NCBI GenBank assembly: GCA_003151595.1
Contig: PLXW01000005.1
Coordinates: forward strand, 1,817 to 18,750
Direction of reading: 5' to 3'
Length of the DNA: 16,934 nt
From: Myxococcales bacterium
Lineage (GTDB): Bacteria > Myxococcota > Polyangia > Polyangiales > Polyangiaceae
This document shows, piece by piece, positions 1 to 5,342 of the stretch (the stretch's first letter is position 1; each line of letters starts with the position of its first letter). Position numbers and translations under genes: made by a program. The notes below the pieces were generated by a model. That model was not told the DNA's origin. It worked only from the letters and a program-made list of their open reading frames with translations, and made no database searches.

Positions 1-36
1 CGACCTCGACCGCGACCCCGACCGCGACCCCGACCC
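1..36. repeat. Hexamer array, CGACCN units (left arm)
   Basis: Six consecutive 6-bp units of the form CGACCN run from the window edge and may continue to the left. Their reverse complement, NGGTCG, is the unit of the array at 133-204, so the two arrays face each other across about 95 bp. Frame 1 of the plus strand would read Arg-Pro repeats and stop at 70-72, so a C-terminal tail of an upstream gene cannot be excluded. I favour a noncoding simple repeat. Confidence 0.7.
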
Positions 37-69
37 GCGAACGCGAGCCCCACTGCGCCCGCAGCGTGC

Positions 70-102
70 TGATTCGCCGCTAACGCAGCAAACAGCGAAT
101 CA
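70..102. other. Small inverted repeat between the hexamer arrays
   Basis: TGATTCGC at 70-77 and GCGAATCA at 95-102 are perfect 8-bp inverted repeats with a 17-nt loop. The site lies downstream of the minus-strand gene that ends at 208. It could be a weak terminator for that gene, but no T-run follows on the minus strand. Function is unassigned. Confidence 0.4.
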
Positions 103-132
103 TCGGCTTGAGCCTGGGCAGTCCCGCCGTCG

Positions 133-204
133 GGTTCGGGTTCGGATTCGGGTTCGCGTTCGCGGTCGGGGTCGCGGTCGCGGTCGCGGTCGCGGTCGCG
201 GTCC
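133..204. repeat. Degenerate hexamer array, NNKTCG units (right arm)
   Basis: Twelve uninterrupted 6-bp units run here. They start as GGTTCG/GATTCG types and drift to a run of CGGTCG at 175-198. The gradient suggests expansion by slippage. The array ends 4 bp before the stop codon of the minus-strand gene at 208, so it sits in the 3' flank of that gene. It is the inverted counterpart of the array at 1-36. No gene is supported in 1-207. Confidence 0.8.
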
Positions 205-207
205 GTC

Positions 208-2229
208 TCACACCACCCGCGCCGTCACCCCCAGCCGATACCCCTTCCGCCCCTCGGCAACGATCAACCGCTCCACGATCTCCGTATCCACCCCCGCACT
301 CTCCAGCGCCTCGCGAATCTGCCGCTCCACATCCGCCTTCGCCTTCCGCGCCGCCACATCGGGCGTGCTCGACCCCTTCGCGAGCAGCGCTCCGATGGCG
401 CTTGTCGCGCGCGCCTGCGTCGGATCCGCCGCGAGGTGCGCGAGCAGCGCGTACAAGCGATCGCTCAACGCGACCCGCACGCCGAGTAGCCAGACGCTCT
501 TCGACTCCGCGTGGAGCACCAGCTCCTCGTCGCACAGTCTCCACGCCGCCACTTCCCCCGCGACCCCCAGCGCTTCCGCCGCCCTCCCCAGCGCGCGCCC
601 GATCCCCTTCGCCCCCAGCTGCTCCGCCAGATCGAGCTCGATCGTCACGAACCCGTTCGCCTCGCCCGCGTGCCCGCGCGGCACCAGCACCACCGGCGTC
701 ACGCCCATTCCGCACGCGCGGCGCACTCCATCGACCCACCCCGCCGCGGGCTCCGCCATCGCGTACACCACGCGCAGCTTGCCGCTCGCCAGCGACACCA
801 CGCCGAGATCGAGCACGCCGTCGATCGCGAGCGGCGCGTCGGCGCGCACCGCGTCGAGGTCGGCGGTCATCGACGCGCGCAGCTTCTCCAGGTCGAGCTG
901 CCACGCGACGCGATCCTTCGACGACACCAGGCGCGCGCCGAGGCTGCGATCTTCCGCCAGCGCGTAGTGCATCTCCGGCTCGCCCGGCACTTCGCGAACC
1001 GTGTACCCCGCGCCGTGCATCCGGTAGTCCTCGCTCGCCGCGTGCGCCGAGGCGACGCGAAAAAAGCGCCCAAGCGCCACCATGCGATCGAAGTGCGCGT
1101 CGCCGAGCACGGCGCGCCAACGCCACTCGCCGTGCTCGTACGGCGCGAGCGAGCGCGCGTCGTCGGGGAGGAGGCCCGGCGCGAAGAGGCCGAGCGCGTC
1201 GAGCGCCGCGCGCACCGGGATCTCGAAGGCGCGATCCGAGATGTCGATGTGGTGCGGGAGCTGGAGGAAGGCGTCGACCTTCGAAGCGGCGTCGATCGTG
1301 AACCGGATCGTGGCGCGGTCGACGTAGCCCGTGCGCGACGTCTGCTGCAGCGCTTCGAGCACGTCGGGGCCGCGCAGCTCCTTGCGAAACCCGTCCGAGC
1401 GTCGGAGGCGCCCGGCGACGACTTCGCTTCGCGTGACGCGCGGCACGCGAAGCGCGGCGAGGCGCGCAGGCGTGAGCTTCGAAAGCGGGCGAAGCGTGAA
1501 CGACGGGCGGAGCGAGAGGCCGAGCGCCGTCGCGTACGTCGGGAGGAGCTCGGGCATCGCGGTGGTGAGCGCGACGCGCGATCCGTCGGCGAAGATGCGC
1601 ACGTGATCGACGGCGACCGGCACGTCGTGGCGTCGCGCGATCCCCTCGGGCGCCGAGGCGTCGACGACGAGACGGGTCTCGGCGGGCTGCTTCAGAAAGA
1701 GCGCGAGGCGGAGCGCGCCGTCGGCGTCGCGCGCGGACCACTCGTGGATGAGGCGATCGCCGAGCGCGCGATGGAGGCGCGCGAGGATGCGCTTCGGATC
1801 GCGATCGACGGGCGTCTCGGCGACGAGCTCGTACGTGGGTCGCTCGGGGAGATCGCGATCGAGGCGATGTGTGGCGAGCGCGAAGACGCGCGCAGCGAGC
1901 CGGCGCGCGCGTCCCTTGGTGGTCGCGTGTTCGAGGACGAGGTTGGCGGCGACGTCGGCCGCGGGTTGCGTGAGCCAAGCGTCGGCGCGCTTGTCGCCGA
2001 GCGCGCGGAGCGCTTCGACGAAGGCGAGACGACCGCCGCGCGTGCCGAAGCGGGGGAGGGTGGAGGAGACGAGCGTCGCGAGCTTCTTCGGTGGGGCGGC
2101 GAAGAGGGCGCGCGCGATCGCGAAGGGGGTCGCCTTGGGGGCGACGCCAGGGATGGGACCGAACGTGGCGACGAGTGCGCGAAGCACGTCAGGCGAGAGG
2201 GTGAGCAGCGGCTCGGGGGAGGGGACCAT
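208..2229 (-). CDS. Large hypothetical protein, possible C-terminal winged helix
   Basis: The 673-residue protein is not recognised as a named family. The ATG at 2229 was chosen because the open frame upstream (to 2556) changes to Arg/Pro-rich, noncoding-like composition and overlaps the better-supported gene at 2310-2633. No Shine-Dalgarno is visible. There is no signal peptide or transmembrane segment, so it is probably cytoplasmic. The sequence is Ala/Leu/Arg-rich and mixes helical stretches with strand-like ones such as TPVVLVPRGH and GFVTIELDL. The last 110 residues resemble a winged helix of the Trans_reg_C kind: a helix after VALSDRLYALLAHLAADP, a second helix around ADVERQIREALESAG, and an ending GRKGYRL like the GRGYRL wing of OmpR-type regulators. 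That resemblance is by eye only. A regulator or DNA-binding role is possible but not shown. The terminal region borders the hexamer array. Confidence 0.75.
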   Translation of the reverse strand: MVPSPEPLLTLSPDVLRALVATFGPIPGVAPKATPFAIARALFAAPPKKLATLVSSTLPRFGTRGGRLAFVEALRALGDKRADAWLTQPAADVAANLVLEHATTKGRARRLAARVFALATHRLDRDLPERPTYELVAETPVDRDPKRILARLHRALGDRLIHEWSARDADGALRLALFLKQPAETRLVVDASAPEGIARRHDVPVAVDHVRIFADGSRVALTTAMPELLPTYATALGLSLRPSFTLRPLSKLTPARLAALRVPRVTRSEVVAGRLRRSDGFRKELRGPDVLEALQQTSRTGYVDRATIRFTIDAASKVDAFLQLPHHIDISDRAFEIPVRAALDALGLFAPGLLPDDARSLAPYEHGEWRWRAVLGDAHFDRMVALGRFFRVASAHAASEDYRMHGAGYTVREVPGEPEMHYALAEDRSLGARLVSSKDRVAWQLDLEKLRASMTADLDAVRADAPLAIDGVLDLGVVSLASGKLRVVYAMAEPAAGWVDGVRRACGMGVTPVVLVPRGHAGEANGFVTIELDLAEQLGAKGIGRALGRAAEALGVAGEVAAWRLCDEELVLHAESKSVWLLGVRVALSDRLYALLAHLAADPTQARATSAIGALLAKGSSTPDVAARKAKADVERQIREALESAGVDTEIVERLIVAEGRKGYRLGVTARVV

Positions 2230-2309
2230 CGCGGGCGGGGGCGTAACACGAGCGGCGAAGTGGTTCGCGGGCAATTCCAGCACCGCGCGCCGGTCCGAAT
2301 TCCCATGGT

Positions 2310-2633
2310 CTACGCGCTCGACTGCTCCGCACGCACGGAGCTTCCGTGGATCACGAGCACGTCGCCGCTCTGCATCTCCATCTCCACTCGGAATCCGCCG
2401 CCCGGGGGCGAGCTGCCGAGGCGGACCTCGTTGATGCACACGCTTCTCCCCCACGGGTATTCCCGGGGGCACTCCAAGCGAGTGACCTCTTCCACGACGA
2501 TTTGCTTCGGGCCGCTCGCCGTACGAAAACCGAGAGTCACGGTTCCCTCCGCCCACAGCATGTCGATGCTGAGCAGCACGGCATCGTGACGCTTCCCGAC
2601 CAGCGCGTTGATCTCTTCCAGGGTCGTCGTCAC
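2310..2633 (-). CDS. Small hypothetical protein, beta-rich
   Basis: The 107-residue protein starts at a GTG in this reading. The open frame continues upstream to 3047, but that part overlaps the opposite-strand lipoprotein gene and looks noncoding, so the start was placed just before the TTTLEEINAL helix. The body alternates strands: AVLLSIDMLW, TVTLGFRTA, KQIVVEEVTRLECP, then VCINEVRL and FRVEMEMQSGDVLVIHG. The motif EMQSGDVLVI recurs in my memory of short uncharacterised proteobacterial proteins, but I assign no function. It has no signal peptide. The gene is divergent from the lipoprotein at 2710, with about 76 bp between the starts. A TACGGA hexamer lies 7 nt before the GTG, which could mean a leaderless start. 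It ends 81 bp before the start of the large gene at 2229, on the same strand. Confidence 0.6.
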   Translation of the reverse strand: MTTTLEEINALVGKRHDAVLLSIDMLWAEGTVTLGFRTASGPKQIVVEEVTRLECPREYPWGRSVCINEVRLGSSPPGGGFRVEMEMQSGDVLVIHGSSVRAEQSSA

Positions 2634-2709
2634 GGCACCGTCCGTATCACGAGCGTTGGCGCTAGCGCGCGTGCCATGCTGCTCGCCGGCAGAAGGAGCG
2701 CGCCACGCG
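2634..2709. promoter_or_regulatory. Divergent intergenic region with SD for the 2710 gene
   Basis: The 76 bp separate divergent starts and must hold promoters for both genes. AGAAGGAG at 2691-2698 is a good Shine-Dalgarno, 11 nt before the ATG at 2710. On the minus strand a TGATACGGA element, an extended -10-like sequence, lies just before the GTG at 2633. No convincing -35 is visible for either gene. Confidence 0.4.
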
Positions 2710-3165
2710 ATGATGCCCGCAGCCCACCTCCGTTGGAGCGTCTTCCTCTCCGCAACCCTCGCTGGCTGCGCGTCGAGCTCGTCGTCAGTCGCTCCACTCG
2801 ACGCATCCTCCGACGCCGACACGACGAGCTGCTCGGTGAGAGCGTTTCCGATCCTCTCACCGCTGTGCATCGGTGATCCCGTCACTCCATCGGGGCTCTG
2901 CATGACAGCGAGCTTCCCGCCGGGCGAGGCGCTCTTTCCCGTCTGTGCGGTCGCTCCGGGAGGAGACGCGTTTCTCGTCACCATGGAGGTGACCCAAACG
3001 CTCAGCGGCGTCGGCTGGACCTTCGTCGACGCCGCCTGGAACCCCACCCCTCCCGCACCTTCCGCCGCCGCGACGCAACTCTGTCACTCGGCGATCGCCG
3101 CGGCCGGCGTCCCTACGGTGGCGGGGTGCTTCGATGCGGGAGCGGCGCTCTCGCCTGGGAAGTAG
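2710..3165 (+). CDS. Cys-rich lipoprotein, hypothetical
   Basis: The 151-residue exported lipoprotein begins MMPAAHLRWSVFLSATLAGC: short basic n-region, hydrophobic core and lipobox LAGC, with lipidation expected at Cys20. A Ser-rich linker follows. The mature part has about six further cysteines (TSC, PLC, GLC, PVC, QLC, GCF), suggesting disulfides outside the cytoplasm. The ATG at 2710 was chosen for its Shine-Dalgarno 11 nt upstream and because the signal peptide begins there. An ATG directly after it (2713) is an equal alternative. No family was recognised. The gene converges with the RHH gene that ends at 3219. Similar small Cys-rich lipoproteins occur twice more in this window. Confidence 0.75.
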   Translation: MMPAAHLRWSVFLSATLAGCASSSSSVAPLDASSDADTTSCSVRAFPILSPLCIGDPVTPSGLCMTASFPPGEALFPVCAVAPGGDAFLVTMEVTQTLSGVGWTFVDAAWNPTPPAPSAAATQLCHSAIAAAGVPTVAGCFDAGAALSPGK

Positions 3166-3218
3166 CCAGCGGCGCGACCTCGATCACCACTCGCCGGCCC
3201 TGCATCGCGCAGCAGCCT

Positions 3219-3413
3219 TCAGGCGTCGTCGCGGCGACTCAGATCCGCGGGGAGTCCCTCGACCAGGCCGCTCGCGCTCATGATCCCCTCGCCGCCAACG
3301 AGCGCACGAATCGCGAACCGAATCGCATGCGACTTCGTCCAACCCCGCTCTTTGGACCATCGTTCGAGCCGCTCGAGATCGTCATTCGTCATCAGCACTC
3401 GTAGCGGCTTCAT
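3219..3413 (-). CDS. Ribbon-helix-helix (CopG-like) small protein
   Basis: The 64-residue protein has the ribbon-helix-helix layout: a strand (LRVLMTND), helix 1 (DDLERLERWSKERG), then TKSHAIRFAIRALV as helix 2. The pattern of a short basic strand, an E/R-rich helix, and a T/S-x-A-I-R-x-A-I helix is typical of CopG/RHH_1 antitoxins and small repressors, which bind DNA as dimers through the strand. GGGGGA lies about 5 nt before the ATG and acts as Shine-Dalgarno. The gene is divergent from the MNT gene, with 58 bp between starts, so it is placed to regulate that promoter. No partner toxin of the PIN or RelE type is next to it. Whether it serves the MNT locus is inference from position. Confidence 0.7.
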   Translation of the reverse strand: MKPLRVLMTNDDLERLERWSKERGWTKSHAIRFAIRALVGGEGIMSASGLVEGLPADLSRRDDA

Positions 3414-3422
3414 CGTGATCCC

Positions 3423-3442
3423 CCGTCACCTCAGAAACTCGA
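3423..3442. repeat. 20-bp direct repeat, copy 1 (flanks MNT/HepT locus)
   Basis: This 20-bp stretch matches 3971-3990 at 18 of 20 positions, with the last 12 bases (TCAGAAACTCGA) identical. The pair brackets the MNT gene and the HepT stub. Copy 1 lies in the RHH/MNT intergenic region. Confidence 0.6.
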
Positions 3443-3455
3443 ATTCCGACCCCGA

Positions 3456-3471
3456 TGCTATCCTTTCCTGC
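3456..3471 (+). promoter_or_regulatory. Extended -10 of MNT gene, leaderless start
   Basis: TGCTATCCT (hexamer TATCCT at 3459-3464) lies 7 nt before the ATG at 3472, and no Shine-Dalgarno is present. The spacing puts transcription start at or beside the ATG. No recognisable -35 is present. Confidence 0.45.
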
Positions 3472-3909
3472 ATGGCCAGCGGCCCCGACGCGCTCACCGC
3501 TCCCATCCGCGCGGCCCTCGAACCCCTCGGTGTCGTTCGCGTCGCGTACTTCTTCGGATCGCGCGCGCGCGGTGACGCGCGACCGGACAGCGATCTCGAC
3601 GTCGGCGTCGCCTACGCACCCGACGCCGACGATCGCGCGCGCGAGCAGGCGCGCCGCGCCGTCGTCGCCGCCCTCACGGACGCCTTGGGCGCCGTCGGTG
3701 AGCGCGCCGACGTCGTCGATCTCGAAGCCGCCGACAGCGCAGTGGCCTTCCGAGCGATTCAGACCGGAACGCTTCTCCTCGCGAGAGCGCCCGCCGATCG
3801 CGTCCGCCTCGAGGTGCGCATCGCGCGACGCTACGACGACGATGCGCCCAAGCGCGCGCTCTTCCGTCGCGCCGCGCTCGACGCTGTCGCGCGGCTCCAG
3901 GTGAAGTGA
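3472..3909 (+). CDS. MNT-domain nucleotidyltransferase (MntA-like antitoxin)
   Basis: The 145-residue minimal nucleotidyltransferase has the Pol-beta-fold signature: FFGSRARGDARPDSDLDVGV at residues 27-46, with Gly29-Ser30 and metal-binding Asp41/Asp43. A VVDLEAAD segment supplies the probable third carboxylate, Asp83. In the MntA-HepT family such proteins neutralise a HEPN RNase toxin by adding AMP to a tyrosine near its active site. The ATG at 3472 was chosen because the domain starts right after it and a -10-like element sits just upstream. The longer open frame to 3280 runs antisense through the RHH gene. The stop overlaps a GTG (GTGA, 3906-3909) that starts a HepT-like frame, the usual MNT-HEPN gene coupling. 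That toxin gene is cut off (next entry). The catalytic residues here are intact. Confidence 0.85.
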   Translation: MASGPDALTAPIRAALEPLGVVRVAYFFGSRARGDARPDSDLDVGVAYAPDADDRAREQARRAVVAALTDALGAVGERADVVDLEAADSAVAFRAIQTGTLLLARAPADRVRLEVRIARRYDDDAPKRALFRRAALDAVARLQVK

Positions 3910-3970
3910 GGGTCGAGCCCGACGTCGTCGCGCGCCGACTCCTCTCCCTCAGCGAGTCGCTGTCTCCCGC
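3906..3970 (+). pseudogene. Truncated HepT/HEPN toxin remnant
   Basis: A GTG at 3906 overlaps the MNT stop codon and opens with VEPDVVARRLLSLSESL, which reads like the N-terminal helix of HepT toxins that follow MNT genes. After roughly 20 codons the similarity ends. The frame then reads Pro/Arg-rich sequence (SPAPHVRN...) that is simply antisense to the 3' end of the cupin gene. The catalytic R-x4-6-H motif and the following helices are therefore absent, and no toxin can be made. The break lies at the 20-bp repeat beginning at 3971. An open frame continues to 4208, but I take it as a shadow. Identification of the stub rests on only about 18 residues plus gene order. Confidence 0.55.
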
Positions 3971-3990
3971 CCCTCACGTCAGAAACTCGA
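3971..3990. repeat. 20-bp direct repeat, copy 2
   Basis: This is the second copy of the repeat at 3423-3442 (18/20 identical). On the minus strand it encodes the end of the cupin protein (EFLT, stop). It abuts the breakpoint of the HepT remnant. Confidence 0.6.
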
Positions 3991-4410
3991 TCCCATGCCT
4001 CCCCGCGATCGCGCGGAAGTCCACCGCTGGCGCTCCCCCGGGCTTCCCCGAGTCGACCATCGCCGCGCACACCTCGCGAATGAACGCCTCGAACACCCCC
4101 GCCGGCGAGCTCACGATCACGAGCCGCCCGATCTCCGGCCCGAGCGACTTGAACGAGTGCGCCATGCCGCGCGGCACCGCCAGCGTGTCGCCGACCTGGA
4201 AGTCGTAGCGACCGTCGACGACGACGAACGTCTCGACGAACCCCGGATGCCGATGGAGGCCCGCGCCCGAGTCGGGCGGGTCGGTCGTCTCGAGGACGGT
4301 GAAGGGGGCGTCGGCCTCGGCGTCGGCGTCACCCTGGCTCCGCTTGACGCGAGCTTGATGCGCCCCAGCGTGTACGTGACCCCTCCCATCGACGAGTAGT
4401 GGTTCGTCAT
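3974..4410 (-). pseudogene. Cupin-domain protein, apparent frameshift
   Basis: The start at ATG 4410 has a GGGGAG Shine-Dalgarno 7 nt upstream and gives MTNHYSSMGGVTYTLGRIKL. The cupin barrel, however, lies in another frame: FTVLETTDPP, then GAGLHRHPGFVETFVVVDGR (metal-site-like HRH...E), DFQVGDTLAVPRGMAHSFKS (cupin motif 2 with His), and the C-terminus FEAFIREV...GIEFLT. The second frame has no ATG, GTG or TTG between the upstream gene's stop and the barrel. From start to stop is 437 nt, one base short of a multiple of three, so a single-base deletion near 4331-4350 would explain it. The adjacent GGCGTC-type repeat at 4307-4330 is slip-prone. It may be a real pseudogene or a sequencing error. 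Small single-domain cupins of this kind are often of unknown substrate. It follows the STAS-like gene by 16 bp, likely in one operon. Confidence 0.7.
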
Positions 4411-4426
4411 CCGCTCGCTCCCCGGC

Positions 4427-4819
4427 TCACTCTCCATCCAGATACGCCAGCGCCGCCTCTTCATCCTCGAACACGTGCGGCTCCACGCCTCTCTCCCGCG
4501 CGATCCTCGCCGACTGCAGCTTCCCCACCGCCGTGCGCACCAGCGTCGCGTGCCTCACGAACCGAACGAGGTACGCCGTGAGCGCCGCGCTCGTCTTCGC
4601 CTCGAAAGCATCGTCGTTGCGCGGCGGCGCGCTTCGAATGTCGATGAGCAGCTTCGCTCCGCGCGGAACCTGCGTCGTGAGCGCACCGACCCCGGCGAAC
4701 GATCGCGTCACGTTCTCGACGCCGCCGTAAGGCACGTCGTTCCGCGTGTAGCGCACGAGCGCGCGCGCCTCGTCGAAGGTGAGCGTGATCCATTCGTCTT
4801 GGTAGAGCACTTGGGTCAT
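4427..4819 (-). CDS. STAS/SpoIIAA-like domain protein
   Basis: The 130-residue soluble protein has no signal peptide. It opens with strands (QVLYQDEWITLTFDEARALVRYTR), has a central KLLIDIRSAPPRNDDAFEAKT like the strand-helix core of STAS/SpoIIAA-like proteins, and ends in the VFEDEEAALAYLDGE helix common to that group, where the last helix follows a short strand. These proteins are usually described as anti-sigma antagonist-like or of unknown role. The conserved phosphorylatable Ser of true antagonists cannot be placed with confidence. No Shine-Dalgarno is seen. A TAGCCT hexamer on the minus strand (plus 4851-4856) lies 31 nt upstream of the ATG and may be the -10. The frameshifted cupin gene follows 16 bp downstream. 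Confidence 0.65.
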   Translation of the reverse strand: MTQVLYQDEWITLTFDEARALVRYTRNDVPYGGVENVTRSFAGVGALTTQVPRGAKLLIDIRSAPPRNDDAFEAKTSAALTAYLVRFVRHATLVRTAVGKLQSARIARERGVEPHVFEDEEAALAYLDGE

Positions 4820-4865
4820 CGGGGGTGCCGTTCGCGAGCGGTCTCACGAGGCTAGCGGAGATGCA

Positions 4866-4887
4866 TGCAACGCGGGCCGGCGTTGCA
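4866..4887. promoter_or_regulatory. Perfect inverted repeat, operator-like
   Basis: TGCAACGC at 4866-4873 and GCGTTGCA at 4880-4887 are perfect 8-bp arms separated by 6 nt. The site lies 46 bp upstream of the minus-strand start at 4819, within the 221-bp divergent region that ends at 5041. Half-sites spaced this way suit a dimeric repressor. No T-run follows, so it is not an intrinsic terminator. Confidence 0.45.
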
Positions 4888-5040
4888 GGGCCTCCGCCTG
4901 AACCGAAAACCCACGCCGATTTCCGCATCTCTCCGCAGCGAAAGCCGCCGTTTGCCCCGGCACGACGATTGCGATGGGGCGGCGCACACGACACGGGCTC
5001 GCGCCGCGCGCGAGGCCCGCGCTTACTCAAGGAGAATGCC

Positions 5041-5325
5041 ATGCACCGTTCATCGTTCCTCGCGGTCCTGCTCCCGTTCGCGTTGCTCGCATGCGCCGTC
5101 GAGACGGCGCCGGAAGACAAGGAAGACACCGCCGCCGCCAAGGTCGCCGACTCGAAGACCGAGACCAAGGGCGAGACCGCGGAAGCGTCGCAGTCGAGCG
5201 CGATTCAGAAGGATCCCCTTCCCCCGTTCTGCCTGCCGGGCGAGAAGCGCGTGTGCACGCTCGGTCCGCCGCCTGTGTGCCATTGCCAGCTCCCGACCAC
5301 GCTGCCGATCGAAGGCGTTCGCTGA
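5041..5325 (+). CDS. Small Cys-containing lipoprotein, hypothetical
   Basis: The 94-residue lipoprotein begins MHRSSFLAVLLPFALLAC, with lipobox LLAC and lipidation at Cys18. A charged, low-complexity stretch of Glu, Lys, Thr and Ala follows (about residues 23-58). The C-terminal domain, starting near PLPPFCLPGEKRVC, is compact and Cys-rich with four cysteines (FC, VC, VC, HC) in PPP-VCHCQLP context, probably two disulfides. AAGGAG at 5029-5034 is a good Shine-Dalgarno, 6 nt before the ATG. It converges with the propeller gene (17 bp apart). No homologue was recognised. The design of anchor, disordered spacer and tiny disulfide knot suggests a surface-displayed module. Confidence 0.8.
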   Translation: MHRSSFLAVLLPFALLACAVETAPEDKEDTAAAKVADSKTETKGETAEASQSSAIQKDPLPPFCLPGEKRVCTLGPPPVCHCQLPTTLPIEGVR

Positions 5326-5342
5326 TCGCGAACGCGCTCGCT

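Noticed and set aside
1..204. CRISPR array
   Set aside because: The units are 6 bp with no spacers; this is simple tandem repetition.
80..1978. Long open frames overlapping the 208-2229 gene on both strands (also 511-2589 plus)
   Set aside because: Arg/Ala/Pro-dominated shadow frames; the 208-2229 frame has balanced composition and ordinary protein character.
2634..3047. Minus-strand extension of the 2310-2633 gene
   Set aside because: It overlaps the lipoprotein gene, which has a Shine-Dalgarno and signal peptide; the extension has no recognisable features.
3906..4208. 100-codon frame continuing past the HepT stub
   Set aside because: Beyond about codon 20 it is antisense to the cupin gene and Pro/Arg/Ser-rich; only the stub is supported.
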